A stretch of 64,000 nucleotides of DNA from Diphasiastrum complanatum (taxonomy: Eukaryota; Streptophyta; Lycopodiopsida; Lycopodiales; Lycopodiaceae), in the NCBI GenBank assembly GCA_029204225.1, contig CM055101.1, positions 46,677,906 to 46,741,905 of the forward strand, written 5' to 3'. The notes beneath the pieces are model-generated. The model ran no database searches and had not been told where the DNA came from. It worked only from the letters and a program-made list of their open reading frames with translations. Positions 10,300 to 20,720 of the stretch are shown one piece after another (position 1 is the stretch's first letter; every line of letters begins with the position of its first letter). Position numbers and translations under genes: made by a program.

Positions 10300-11220
10300 A
10301 TTATGAGGAATTTTTTTAAAAGATTATCATATGGAAATCCAAGAAGGGACCCGCATTCAGTTAGAAGGCACCGTTTTTTGCCATCCTTGGGCCAAAATGA
10401 CCCATGAAACTAGTTGTTCAGAGCCAGCGGATAGAGCGATGTCACCGAGTAGGGAGAAACATGTTTTGGGGTTCCAAAATTGAATCAATCCATGTACATT
10501 TAGAATGACTTTAATTGAAGACCCATCCAATTTGACAACCTTTGCTCATAAATTGCCAAATTCTGTTGCGGTTGTTTCTTTTTGACAGAGGCAATAAAAT
10601 GTCAAGCTTTCTTTGTTCACAAAGTTTGAAATTTTGGTTCCAAGATTTTGTTGTCCAATGTTTTAGCAATTTTCATAAAACTTTAGAAGACTGATCCTAG
10701 GAAAAATTTTTAAATATGTGTTGAATTGTGGTAGCTTTGTAATCGTTGGAGATGGTTGCAAAATGAGACCGTAATTTGAGCTTCTTTCGCCTTTTGAATT
10801 TTTTTTAAACACCGCAAAAAATCTCTAATTGCAACACAATAAAAAATTTCCAAGTCTGTATATTTGTGAAGATAATTTTTGTCAATATAGAGTGTGATTG
10901 TGCCATTGTCACTTTCGTCAGTCAAATCAACTTTCAAATATTTTTTTTACGTGGTTGTAATATTCCAATTCTCGTACTTCGCTCTCACTCACAAATAAAC
11001 TATCTCTAGTATTGGGATGCACGTCATATACTTGAATTGCTTGATCTCAAAATGAATGCGTTTGACTAGTTGACTTTCTAATTTTTGGACTATTATCAAT
11101 CATTTGGTGGGAGGCTTTAGACTGTAGCAAAGTCAATTTGTTACTTTCATCGAACCTTTTGAAAAACTTATTCTTTGGCTTTGAAGTTGTCGAGAAAGAA
11201 GACATTTTTAAGTTTTTATT
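10300..11220 (-). other. unrecognised, possibly decayed coding sequence
   Basis: On the minus strand several consecutive open stretches in shifting frames have protein-like composition, the longest at 10937-10710 (75 codons; DESDNGTITLYIDKN, YCVAIRDFLRCLKK). Others lie around 11219-11100 and 10600-10390. No motif lets me assign a family. It may be an old transposon or virus-like relic; I make no functional call. Confidence 0.25.
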
Positions 11221-11429
11221 GTTTGTGTATTCAAAATTTTCTTGTCATCACTTGCCAAATCATTGTCTTCATTTAAATCTACAAACAATTTGAGCACAAG
11301 TAATCAATATTAGCAAGCACAATCTTTATTTTGAATAATCGCTATTTGACATTCATAATTTGTATTTAAAACAATAATAATCACGATTAGCTTGTAAAGT
11401 ATTTTGGTATTAAATAATATTCAAGATCA

Positions 11430-11800
11430 GTATTTATGATCACAATTCACGATCCATATTCAAAAATTTCAAAATGCACAATATTCATGACTAGAATTCT
11501 CAATATTCACGATCAATATCTCATAATATTCATTTCTCAATATTCACAATTTTCCATTAGTATTCACAATCGTTATTCACAATGTTCGCGATCACTATTC
11601 ACAATATTCACAATCACTATTAACGATTTTCTCAATATTCATGATCAATATCTCATAATATTTGTTTCTCAGTATTTGCAATTTCACGTCAATATTCACG
11701 ATTAGTATTCAGAGTGTTCATGATCAGTATTCACAATATTCATGATCGCTATTCATAGCATTCATGATCAAAATTTGAGAAAATCTGTTTATCAGTATTT
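11430..11800. repeat. AT-rich degenerate minisatellite (ATTCACRATCA units)
   Basis: Units close to TATTCACAATATTCACGATCA recur about 14-16 times with variation, with a higher-order period of about 24-27 bp in places and one longer block repeated (ttcatgatcaatatctcataatattt near 11638 against 11503). An open frame across it is a by-product of the repeat. Confidence 0.75.
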
Positions 11801-12249
11801 GCAATTTCAAATCTCACAAACCATCAACAAAGTAGTCTTCAAGACACATGTGAAAATTTGACACGTGTGAGAATGCCCTAATGTGTGAAATTGATCTCCT
11901 AAGCAATGCTTTTGCACTTTAGATCAACTCTAGATTGAAATCCAAGATCTATGTCAAAATCTAAGGCAAAGAGGCAGATCTACATGCTTACATTCATAAC
12001 CAAAAGTGTTTCACACATGTGGAAAAGCTTCATGAAGAAAGTAAGGCAAAGTCGGTCAAAGATAGAATAGACCAATTTTGCAATTTGGTAGAGAGAGAGA
12101 AAGTACACACAAAATTGAAAGATCTCCAAATTGACTCAAAAACTCACTTGGATTATGATAGAAAATCAAAGTACATATAGATCTCATGGAGATCCATGCT
12201 ACAATCCTATTGGACCCCTCAATCATAGCCTCTCTAATCCTATTGGATG

Positions 12250-12760
12250 TGTGATGCAACATCCCTCACTTTTGATTGGACCCTTACTATAAAGTCCAAC
12301 ACACATGATACTATCCTAAACATGCTAATACAAGTAACAAACAAGGGAACGGATGGTGGACAAGCCAACCCAACCAAACCTAGATCGAATGGATCTAGCC
12401 CCCAAGCTATAAATTAATCTCATAGAAAAATGAGGAATCACTCTAGCAGCATGTAGCTACCAGTCATGAAATCAAACATACACTAGTGAGAGCCCAATAG
12501 GTATACTTATAACCTCCAAGGCCCATGCACCACTAGTAGTGCACTATGACACCTCACTAGACATCGCTGCAGCCTATTTGGGCCACGTCATGCAGTTTTC
12601 AATGACTCATTGATAGACCCATACAAATCCACCATCATGAGTAGGCCTACAACCATTACTTATGACCTTATACACATTATAGTCACAATTAACTTACGGG
12701 TCGTTGGTCTACTGATCCCTAGCGTGGATACGCTACCCGAGACCAGACGTGGGCATGACA
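12250..12760 (-). mobile_element. probable 3' LTR of another element, minus strand
   Basis: Read on the minus strand it starts TGTCATGCCCACGTC at 12760, directly after a purine tract, and can be ended at ...GTTGCATCACA (12250), giving TGT...ACA ends and 511 bp. A short inverted repeat (GTAGCGTATCCACGCTA) lies near its start. No second copy was found in the window, so the ends rest on the PPT and the TG/CA rule. Confidence 0.5.
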
Positions 12761-12773
12761 TTCTTCTCCTCTT
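12761..12773 (-). other. polypurine tract beside the 12250-12760 LTR
   Basis: On the minus strand AAGAGGAGAAGAA lies immediately 5' of TGTCATGCCC, the position expected for a plus-strand primer of an LTR element whose body lies at higher coordinates. Confidence 0.55.
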
Positions 12774-12780
12774 AAAAAAG

Positions 12781-13510
12781 TGCGCTTGAAATCGATATTA
12801 GGCGCTGAGATAAAAAAATTTGCAGTAAAATCCGTGCCGAAAATGAGAAATTTATAATAAAAATTTCGCGTGTGAAATCTGATCAATGGGACACATGTCA
12901 TTTTTTGATTCGTTGATCATTTACATCCGTTCAGATAATGATTGATGCGACAGTTGACACGAGCGGAATAACACGTGACACAATATGATTTGTGCACGTG
13001 TCATTGCCCACGTGCGATCATCAATGAGTCATTATGATGTGTACAGATAGACACGTGGACCACTAACATGACGCCACGTGTTCTTAATAATTCGTCTATC
13101 ATCGCAAATTTTTAATTTTTTTCTCGCAATATTGATCTCAAGTGTGTCAAAAATTCATCTCGTATCGGTTTGGAGCGCTGGCGCATTGGCCAGAGAAAAT
13201 TGTAATGAACACTCGCGTTTGAGAGAGATATCCCAAAAAGTAGTATCGATTTCAAAAGCGGAGGTACCAACGCAGGCTAATGAGATTGACAATTGCGCTT
13301 GAAATCGATATCAGGCTAAAAAAAGAATGAAATTAAGATCGACATGTGTCATTTCCTGATTGATTGAAAATATTCTTCCATACATGAAATAATTGATGCA
13401 ACAGTTCTCATGTGCGGAATGACACGTGGCTATATCTGACTAGTGCACGTAGCAAATATCCACATGACCCTCATCATTGAGTTGTAATTACTGTATGGAG
13501 ACTGAACCAG
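12781..13510. repeat. 513-bp-period direct repeat rich in CACGTG
   Basis: The string tgcgcttgaaatcgatat occurs at 12781 and 13294, and the sequence after each copy matches in order: gacacatgtcatttt/gacatgtgtcattt, ttgatgcgacagtt/ttgatgcaacagtt, gcggaataacacgtg/gcggaatgacacgtg, gtgcacgt, atcattgagt-like. At least six CACGTG hexamers lie between 12970 and 13435. Probably the 3' untranslated part of the element whose LTR is 12250-12760. Confidence 0.7.
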
Positions 13511-13739
13511 AAATGCCGCAAACAGAACTTCTCATGAATATTTTGTCTAGTACGATCAATATTTTGTTGGGAGAGTTCCTGAAGTTGGTGCAAATATTAG
13601 CGCAAAAATTAACTTAAGCTGAACCAAAATTCCATCAAGAACCACGTTTTTGTGCTGGATTTGAAGAATCTAATGAAGTACTCCATGTCGAAGCAGCTTG
13701 ACCCTATCGATATAGCATAAGCAATTTTCTAAAGAGGCA

Positions 13740-14336
13740 GCTGTGATAGATGGCGGTTTTGGAGTTACCCTTATTTCTACAAAGCTATGTGCAAAGTGGG
13801 GCCTTACAAGGATTAAGCCTGCGACTTTTGCCATTAAGCTGGTTGATCATACGACAGTCCGCGTCCGTGAAGAATGGTTGAAGATAAATCTGTCAGAATT
13901 GCCGGAGTTCAGTTTGTCATTACTTTTGTAGTAATGGACTTATCGGAAGTACCAAATGTCTACCGAGTCTTACTGGAACGCCCATGATTACGAATTTCAT
14001 AATTGGGGTACAAGAAAAATCACTTTTGAAAATTATGAACGTGCGGTCAAAGTTGATCCTTTAACTTGGACTATCAAACCAGTGGCTCAAAAAGAGAATG
14101 TTGATTCGTCAACAACAGATCATACTTGTGACCAACCAGTAAAAAATTGGAGAGTTCATTACGACCCTCAAACCGATACTGTCAACTGGAATCAAGCTCT
14201 TGTAGTGATTGATTGTACAACAGGATATATGTGTCAACAAGATAATCAGTCCAACTTGAGCGAGATTTCATTACTGGATCAAACTTTGGATACACCGATC
14301 ACTTTTCCACTGAACGTGTTAAGGATATCAACATAG
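13740..14336 (+). pseudogene. Ty3/gypsy aspartic-protease relic
   Basis: On the + strand VIDGGFGVTLIS (13740 on) matches the retropepsin active-site region in its plant gypsy form (D-G-G instead of D-S-G). It continues in shifted frames to VLLERP near 13970 and KITFENYERAVKVDP near 14025, parallel to LLLGTPWLQ then KITFGNHDKRVIVD in the protease at 5553-6065. The frame 13956-14336 continues into a linker with no motif. At least one frameshift (13931-13956) breaks it. Loose gag-like coding appears upstream from about 13510. Confidence 0.6.
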
Positions 14337-14589
14337 CCCATACTAGACCCGATTGAAGATGAACTCATTTCTGTGAGTCATGCCTTGATTTTATGATGAC
14401 AATGTAGAATTTATTGATGAGCAAATTCTAAATCACATGGATCCGACCAGATTTGGAGTGCGTAATACTCCCGATGAACCAACAATAAAACTGCCAAAAG
14501 CAGTTATATTGAAGGAAGATAGAATCCAGGATCAATGACGAAGAAACAAGCTAGGCAACATTATAATACGGTCCTGAAATGGGAAAATC

Positions 14590-14968
14590 TGTTGGGGAGA
14601 GGGGGAGAATAAATGACGAACACGAATGAGAAACAAATTCGAACAAAAAATGAACGAGAAGTGAACTCAAACAAAAAATGTTTGTGCGCAGTGGAATAAA
14701 TTATTTGACTCTCTGCGTAAGCATGACTACGCCTATCAGAATGAAGAGAACTTTAGTGATAGAAATCACAGTCATTCTAGGTTACGTAGCCAAACATTTA
14801 ATGGATGAAGTGCTAGATGAATAATTTGTCACGAATTGCAAGACAAATTATCTGTCGCGAATGATTCGCGAAGAGCTAGATTGTGCTTGACTGATAATTA
14901 GTCGCGAATTGCTCGCGAAAGACAAGACTAAAAGTTGATCGTCTATTACCAGAAAGAGCAACTAGAAA
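14590..14968 (+). mobile_element. family C LTR, + strand, truncated by a solo LTR
   Basis: It starts TGTTGGGGAGAGGGGGAG after a purine-rich run (gaaatgggaaaa) and matches the inverted copy at 9690-10166 through gtctattaccagaaagagcaac. It is cut at about 14968 by the family B LTR; the rest of the C LTR is not found on the other side (15609 on). With the protease relic upstream it may be the 3' LTR of a deleted gypsy element. Confidence 0.7.
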
Positions 14969-15242
14969 GATGAAAGATTCAACTAGTTTCATCACATTTT
15001 GCAATATTTTCATATTTGGCATATTGAGGCCAAAACTTGTTTTAGACTTAGAGGTTGACTTTTCAGAGTTTATTAGTCTAAATTTCATTTGAATAAACAC
15101 TTTTTGAGAGTGTGGGAAAGTTAGAATGCGAGTTTGAGTAGATTCAATTTGAATAAGTTGGGTACATTGAATCTAGACCCAAAATTAGTAGGGTTAGCAT
15201 TTTGGTGGGAAAGCCAAGTGGCCAAATAGGGTTTGGACCTGT

Positions 15243-15251
15243 TATAAAAGG
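15243..15251 (+). promoter_or_regulatory. TATA box of family B LTR
   Basis: TATAAAAGG lies about 270 bp into the 638-bp LTR, followed by a CT-rich stretch (cttctctcttctctatctc) typical of a plant start region. It is conserved in position in the other B LTRs (cttttatagcagg on the + strand at about 42062). Confidence 0.6.
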
Positions 15252-15394
15252 ATGTAACTCATGGAGAGAGTGATCTTCTCTCTTCTCTATCTCATTTCAT
15301 GCTTATACATGGTTCTACTATCCATTGGTGCACTATCTTGGTGATTGCTTGCAATTCTATGTGTAGAATGATCTATATTTGTTATTTTTGGATC

Positions 15395-15404
15395 CACACG
15401 TGTG
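15395..15404. promoter_or_regulatory. CACACGTGTG palindrome in family B LTR
   Basis: This perfect 10-bp palindrome with an ACGT core (G-box/ABRE-like) is also present at the matching place in the LTRs at 41897-41906 and 60777-60786, and in the unrelated D LTRs. ACGT cores are bound by plant bZIP and some bHLH factors; binding here is inferred. Confidence 0.5.
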
Positions 15405-15869
15405 AAATACAGTAGCTTGTTGGTTTTGTACGGACAACAATAGTACATAATCATTTCATTCAAGTTTGATCAAGTTCTATTGGTGTTTGCATCTCAATTT
15501 GTGTGTAGATGTTGATTTTTCTACATTGGTGAGATTGGTAGTGTATTTCTCTTTCTAACCAAAGATCATTGAAGTAGATTGGATCTTAAGGATCTGAAAT
15601 CTTTCACATCATGGACATGACATTACGCATCTATTTTGTTTGAATGTGGAAATGGTTTATGTAGTGACCAATTGAGGTCTTACAGTGTCATAGAAGTAGC
15701 CTTTGAGCTTTAGCCTATGTTATCATCTCAAACGTGATCATTCACAGGTACAGGGATTTTGGATTTTTTGAGCATATTTTTTTCTTGCCTTGCTCCAGTT
15801 CTAGATTTTGATGTTAACCCGCCATTTCTATTTCCAATAAATGTATCAATAAACAAAAAACTACCAACC

Positions 15870-16082
15870 GTCGAAAAACTGAACCAATTGGAAAAATGCT
15901 TAGTATCACCTAGATTTGCATTTGCACAGATATGACAAATGCACCCAGTTTTTGGTCAATTTAATTTGCACGGAAGCATTGTTAACGTACCTAGTAACTT
16001 GGATAGGATTCAAACTACATTGCCTCGATTCCATGATGAGAATTCCACTATAGCTATAAAAATAAATTTGATGAATTTCTAA
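15870..16082 (+). pseudogene. Helitron RepHel N-terminal fragment
   Basis: In one frame this encodes about 70 residues interrupted by a single TGA near 15936: LNQLEKCLVSPRFAFAQI before the stop and FGQFNLHGSIVNVPSNLD after it, ending LPRFHDENSTIAIKIN. The 'SPR..FAQI', 'GQ..LHG..VNVP' and 'LPR...D...I.IK' order is the segment that precedes the Rep part in Helitron proteins. It is too short and broken to function. Confidence 0.7.
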
Positions 16083-16084
16083 CA

Positions 16085-16375
16085 ATGCTTCAATTGAACG
16101 AACAAACCTATTTAAATGCAATTCGATCAACAATTCAACAACCAACATTGTTTTTAAAACGTGAACCTCGAGACATTAGAACAAACAATTTCAATCAAAC
16201 ACTTGCATGTCTCTGGCAAGCCAACACTGATATACAATATATCTTAGAACCATATGTTGCTGCAAGTTATTGTACATCGTATTTGACAAAAATGAATAAT
16301 ACAATAACTACGGCTTTACATGAAATTATAAGAAATAATATACAAAAAATCCTACCAATGACTGCTACCGAATAA
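16085..16375 (+). pseudogene. Helitron RepHel fragment between Rep and helicase
   Basis: A 96-codon frame contains FLKREPRDIRTNNFNQTL and CLWQANTDIQYILEPYVAASYCTSYLTK, a block that in intact Helitrons lies between the Rep region and the helicase. The ~200 residues with the HUH/Tyr Rep motifs that should come nearby are missing, so the protein is internally deleted. It ends 20 bp before the next piece, in a different frame. Confidence 0.75.
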
Positions 16376-16395
16376 GAAAACTAGGAATTGCATTT

Positions 16396-17037
16396 TTGAA
16401 TACACAACAAATGCCAGCTCAATTGGCAGCTTTCATTACACTATCGATTCCATTGCAACACCTCTCTAGAAAAGTTATATTCATTAATACATGCACAGAA
16501 GATAATCGCACATTTGTTTTGAAACCAAAACATGTTTTGCAAAACATGGATCTTGAATCTACAGAAGTACAAAGTGCATCTATCATAGACAAATACAATA
16601 ACAGACCAACAAATTTAGAAGATTTATGTTTAGCTGATATCACATCAAAGTACAAGATAACGAATAGTAAATTCACCCGTACCAAAAAAGATTCCATCAT
16701 ACGCTATGTGAAGTTCAACAAACATAGAGACTCTGATAACCACTATAGAGAACAAATAATGTTATATGTATCATTCCAAACATCTGAAACAACCATCCAA
16801 CTTGAAAAAGAAACTTGGCAACAAACTTACATCAGACTCCAAAAGGAAATTCAAAAAAATTCTAGAAACTATAACCACCTATTTGAAAACTCAATTGCAA
16901 ATGAAGATGTTTGGGATCAAATAGAACTAAATACTATACCCAATAAAGATACAACCCAATACAACTATGTATCTACCATCTACACAAGAAATGCCTTCAC
17001 AAGCAAAATTAAACCTTACAATACAATGAAACCTTGA
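16396..17037 (+). pseudogene. Helitron RepHel fragment upstream of helicase
   Basis: A 213-codon frame holds the Helitron block MPAQLAAFITLSIPLQHLSR (family: the 'EAA.LLL..PL...SR' helix), IFINT, DKYNNRPTNLEDLCLADI and a YREQIMLYVSFQ segment matching the 'NYYRE.LMLY.PWR' motif. It is in frame with, and ends one base before, the helicase piece, separated only by a stop at 17037. It probably gave one polypeptide with the helicase in the ancestor. Confidence 0.8.
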
Positions 17038-17038
17038 A

Positions 17039-17866
17039 ATGCTTCCAAATGAAACCTATTATGCACAACTCCAAAATATGAACCAAGAACAGACACACAT
17101 TTTCAATGAATGCATGCATAGAAAAAGACTGAATCCAACAAAACCTTTGCATCTCTTCCTAACAGGAGGGGCCGGAACTAGCAAGACCTTCAAAACACAA
17201 GTAATCGTCCAAGGACTGATACGACATTACAATCGTCTTATAGGTATCATCCCAGGGAAATCAAAAGTCCTTCTAACTACCTTCACAGGAAAAGCTACAT
17301 TTAACATAGATGGGACTACTTTGCATTCTACATTGAATATACCAATAAATACAAAACATATGGCACGATTGCCTTGTGATAGATTAGATACATTGACAAA
17401 AGCATATGAACATCTACAACTGCTTGTCATTGACGAGATATCCTTGGTTGAAAACCGATTGTTTTTGCAAGCTGATCAACGCTTACGACAAATAAAACAT
17501 AGACATGACTCATTTTTTGGAAACCTAGACATTATCATTACTGGTGACCTTTACCAAGTAGGTCCAGTGCATGACTCATGGGTCTTCCAACATGAAAACA
17601 ATAGTATCCGAATGGAACACACAAGCAATGACATAGAACAAATTAATTATCAATGTCTTCATCACAATCCAATTCCACTAAATATACCACATCTATTTTT
17701 CAAAAATGAATTCATAATTATGTTTTCAAACAAACCGAAGGAATGGAATACATCCTTCTTGCAAAAGACTTCACAACTAATTAACTTTTTATTACTCCCG
17801 AGGCCCAACATTTATCCAGGGTGCACTGTACTACAAATTCATAACAACATGCAGGGCCTTTCGTAA
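17039..17866 (+). pseudogene. Helitron PIF1-like helicase, internally deleted
   Basis: This is a 275-codon PIF1-family DNA helicase, the motor that unwinds DNA in rolling-circle Helitron transposition. Walker A is at residues 43-50 as GGAGTSKT (family GGAGTGKT/S; Gly to Ser here), the 'TGKA' motif Ia-like at 83-86, Walker B VIDEIS at 130-135, and the TGDLYQVGPV motif III at 168-177. After residue 183 the sequence jumps to the C-terminal 'IPHLFFKN' segment, so motifs IV-V are deleted, and it ends early at 17866. Not functional as it stands. Confidence 0.85.
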
Positions 17867-17884
17867 TCGCATCCGATCACCTTG

Positions 17885-18090
17885 TTCAGGATCACATCTG
17901 CCTACTCAAAGATTTAAGATTTTTTTTTTTTGTGAAATGCCAAATTACACTGAATAGTAGATCAATGCTGCAGAAGAGAAAGGTAATCCTTCTTAGGATC
18001 ATATTTTCTTGTTAAAAGATTTGAGTTTTTGTCTTGTGATGCAAGATTACACTTAATAGTAGCTCAATAACAAGTGTAAATTGCATGGCT
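17885..18090. repeat. degenerate ~106-bp direct repeat
   Basis: The block aggatcacatctg...agattt...aaattacactgaatagtagatcaat recurs about 106 bp later as aggatcatatttt...agatttg...agattacacttaatagtagctcaat. It lies just upstream of a possible splice acceptor at 18091-18101. Confidence 0.55.
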
Positions 18091-18101
18091 TTTTGTTTCA
18101 G

Positions 18102-18221
18102 GGTTCTTGGAGATGGAGTCCTCAAGGACTGTTCATCAAGACCGTCTTTCCATGCAAAACAGACCCCAATAAGCAGCAATCCGTGGGGTTTACTTGCAGA
18201 CGCTACGTTGATGCAGTTTAG
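18102..18221 (+). CDS. possible 3'-terminal exon of an unidentified host gene
   Basis: A good 3' splice-site context (ggctttttgtttcag) ends at 18101, and the next 39 codons are open to a TAG at 18221, encoding GSWRWSPQGLFIKTVFPC then KTDPNKQQSVGFTCRRYVDAV. Composition is typical of a folded protein and unlike the flanking AT-rich DNA. A following ~400 bp resembles a 3' untranslated region. No family is recognised. Because it follows a Helitron fragment it could be a captured exon. Partial, with the upstream exons not identified. Confidence 0.3.
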   Translation, partial: GSWRWSPQGLFIKTVFPCKTDPNKQQSVGFTCRRYVDAV

Positions 18222-18593
18222 TTTTGTTACTAAACGTTTTCCATTACTCTATTTATAGAGAGCTCTTCAAAAGATCTATTCAAAGAATAAAATGTGATTA
18301 TTCTACTTGGTGCTTGTGCAAGAGTGAAAGAGGCTCAACATTTTAGTTAGCTGAAAGTCTTCTAAAGTTTATCATGCAAGTGTAAAATGTGGTGCTTGCT
18401 TTTACAATTGTGCCTTGAGTTGCACATCGGAGATTCTCAGACTAGGTTTTTCATGCTGATAGCATTGTAGTTACTTGTTTCATGTAAAGGTTTGAGCCAT
18501 GCCTCCGATCATGTGTAATCAATACTGCTTTTCACCTATACCTGCTTGTTTGTCTTTAGTTTAAAAGTAGAGTAAATAGTCCGCTAGCAAAGT

Positions 18594-19110
18594 TTGCAAG
18601 TCAACATTACAGCCCGAATACACATCTCTCCGGGAGTCAGCAAATGGACCCTCAACATAATTTTTAGTATCCACGTCCTTTGTCTCAAGGAATTCTACTT
18701 CAAGGTACACTTATGGCATTATGTCAGTCATGGCTATGTCAATTTTTTCCTCACGGAGTTTATCATTATTTGTCGTCATAACATGAGCCACATGTCCTCG
18801 CTGTGACATCTTTTGCAGATACAAGGCAAAGTCTTGTTTTTAATATATTGTATGTATAACAGCCATGATATTTTGGGACATATATGGTCCCTTGTCTTTT
18901 ATGAAGTTTTTGCCATCTCAGAGACTCTTCATGCAAATTTTGAATCGAGGTGGAAAGATAATAGGGCATGTCAAACAAGCTAGCCAAAGCTTTGAAGGAT
19001 TTGGAATGTTTGCTGATGCGACCTCTAATATGAGGCAGCGGGAAGCTTTACCCCCTTCTACAGGAATTACGTATTTATCTGGCTACGTCAAAAAACTAAA
19101 ACTCAGCTAA
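18594..19110 (+). other. two unassigned open stretches, possible exon remnants
   Basis: The + strand frame 18594-18806 ends its protein-like part at an AAG/GTACAC junction that could be a splice donor. The frame 18865-19110 encodes ILNRGGKIIGHVKQASQ, EGFGMFADATSNMRQREALP and STGITYLSGYVKKLKLS. Neither matches a family I recognise. They may belong with the exon at 18102-18221. Confidence 0.2.
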
Positions 19111-20454
19111 CATTGTTTGGGGTATATTTGACTGCTATTGATGAGACGCAAAGGTAATGAGATGGAGGTAGGATTTGAATCAACAATCTGTCAGGTAGTG
19201 AAAAAAGGAGTTTGTGCTTGTAGAAGTCACTCAGTGGAAATTTCCCTGACATCCCTCCCCATACTCCTTTCAATGGCGTTTGTGCGAATGAAGAAGCTAC
19301 TATTTTGTCCCAAAAATAGCATTCAAGGAGATCATGCCATATTCGTTAATAGTGAAAATTTCCTTTAACACTTGCAAGCTCATATAGGGCCAGTTCTTTT
19401 CCATTGGTTCTCCCATTTAAATCATAGATTGAAATGATTTAACCTTGTTGGTTGAAATCACATATTTAAAGCTTAACTTATTAAATAGATCCTCACTATT
19501 CAATGTCATGTATTTATAAAATGAGGACAATTTTGGGACAAAATAGCATATTGCTAGGAAGATAGTGTGGTCTTGCGTCACAATTTCCAGCTAGATATAC
19601 TGTATTTTTGGGTCGTTCTTTACCCAACTTGGTAAGCAAATCACAAACATAGCAAAGCTATGCCATTACAATTCACAGTCCTCTTTCCTTCTACATTCCA
19701 TGTTGAGTAACCATATAGTTTTGGTAGCTTACATGTTTCGTGCTCCCATGTCTCCTTTGGAACCCAATAAGATGATGTCCAAGTTTTTTGCCGATGCATT
19801 AAGCTTGACTCTTTTGCTCCATGGAAAATCACCATAGTTTGGAAAAGTTATATTTAACTTATTCTTATTATGGTCCATAGACCTTGTCCCCCTATTTATC
19901 GTTTGACATGACTTTCAAGATATCCTTACCATGTTTCAACGTGTCTAGTTTGCCTTTCACCCTCATTTGATTGAATTTCTCTCATTGTCGCGGAAGCGAG
20001 GCTGTTTCTTTTTCGTCTTCGTCTTCTTATTCGCGAATAATTTTGTGTCTTTGAATTTTCTTTTTGTGCGGAAGTTGTCTACAGGATCCCAGACACGCGA
20101 CTACACATCACAGAACACATTCTATTCTAGCAATCAAGACAAAATGACAGCACAAGATAGGGAGATGCACGAAAATAGAGCGACTGTATTATCAGTTTAG
20201 TTTTTAGAGCGAGATCGTCAGTGTCTCGCTCGTTGGTGGAATGACATTCTGCTCTTTCGCTGTGTTCTGCTTGTTGGCAGACATTCACGCACAACTATAG
20301 TTTCTAGTATTTTTCTTTCTGCTTTACTCGCTACCTCTCTCTCTCTCTCTCTCTCTGTCTCTTACAGATCTCTGTGATCCATGAACCCAATGGTTTATCT
20401 TATAGTATGTATAGTTGGTTCTCTTCTATGATATGGTTAGCAATCTGTTATTTA
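19111..20454. other. no recognisable gene; short (CT)n at 20336-20356
   Basis: Only short unsupported open frames on both strands. A pure CT run of about 20 bp lies at 20336-20356. Confidence 0.5.
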
Positions 20455-20720
20455 TCATGCTTGGACTAGTAGTCCTTGGCATAACCTTTCACCGTAGGAC
20501 TCTTGCCGAACTTTCATTTCTTGTCTCTGAAGAAAAAGGCTTGATTCAAATGATTTTTCTTTGAGGCAAGCTACAAATGATCTTGGTAATGACTGATGCT
20601 TCAGTGTATCAATCCCAAGGTTATTGAATTGCTTGGCCATTGCTTGCACCTTCCTAATATGGCTTGCAATGTCAGCTCCTTGTTGCATCTTGTATTTAAA
20701 AAAGCATTGTTGGATGATGT
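20455..20720 (-). pseudogene. copia-type gag (UBN2) fragment
   Basis: The minus-strand frame encodes KMQQGADIASHIRKVQAMAKQF then NNLGID, which is the UBN2 gag core of Ty1/copia elements ('LKM..G....HI..F..L...L..LG'). Coding extends a few codons upstream (QQCFFKY) and decays after LPRSF on the downstream side. It is an isolated scrap, with no protease or pol beside it. Confidence 0.65.

Larger units (their letters stand above)
14971..15608 (+). mobile_element. solo LTR of copia family B (B3)
   Basis: It begins TGAAAGATTCAACTAG and ends CTGAAATCTTTCACA, the same LTR as at 41693-42334, 60573-61049 and 62736-63384, here in + orientation. No element body is on either side and no primer-binding site follows, so it is a solo LTR left by LTR-LTR recombination or a recombinant fragment. 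The flanks agaaa and tcatg are not a target-site duplication. Confidence 0.88.
15870..17866 (+). mobile_element. decayed Helitron (helicase-bearing part)
   Basis: Four consecutive + strand pieces encode, in order, segments typical of plant Helitron RepHel proteins: the 'HG..VNVP' segment, the 'KREPRDIR.NN' segment with the 'ACLWQAN.DIQYILEPY' block, the 'Y..RP..LEDL.LAD' block, and a PIF1-type helicase. The HUH Rep motifs are not seen upstream. I could not locate the 5' TC or the 3' hairpin-CTRRT end, so the element borders are unknown. Confidence 0.85.

Noticed and set aside
11436-11705. 89-codon + strand frame
   Set aside because: It is a by-product of the ATTCACRATCA repeat, which lacks stops in one frame.
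11430-11800. CRISPR-like array
   Set aside because: Units are degenerate and contiguous with no unique spacers, and the DNA is plant nuclear in character.
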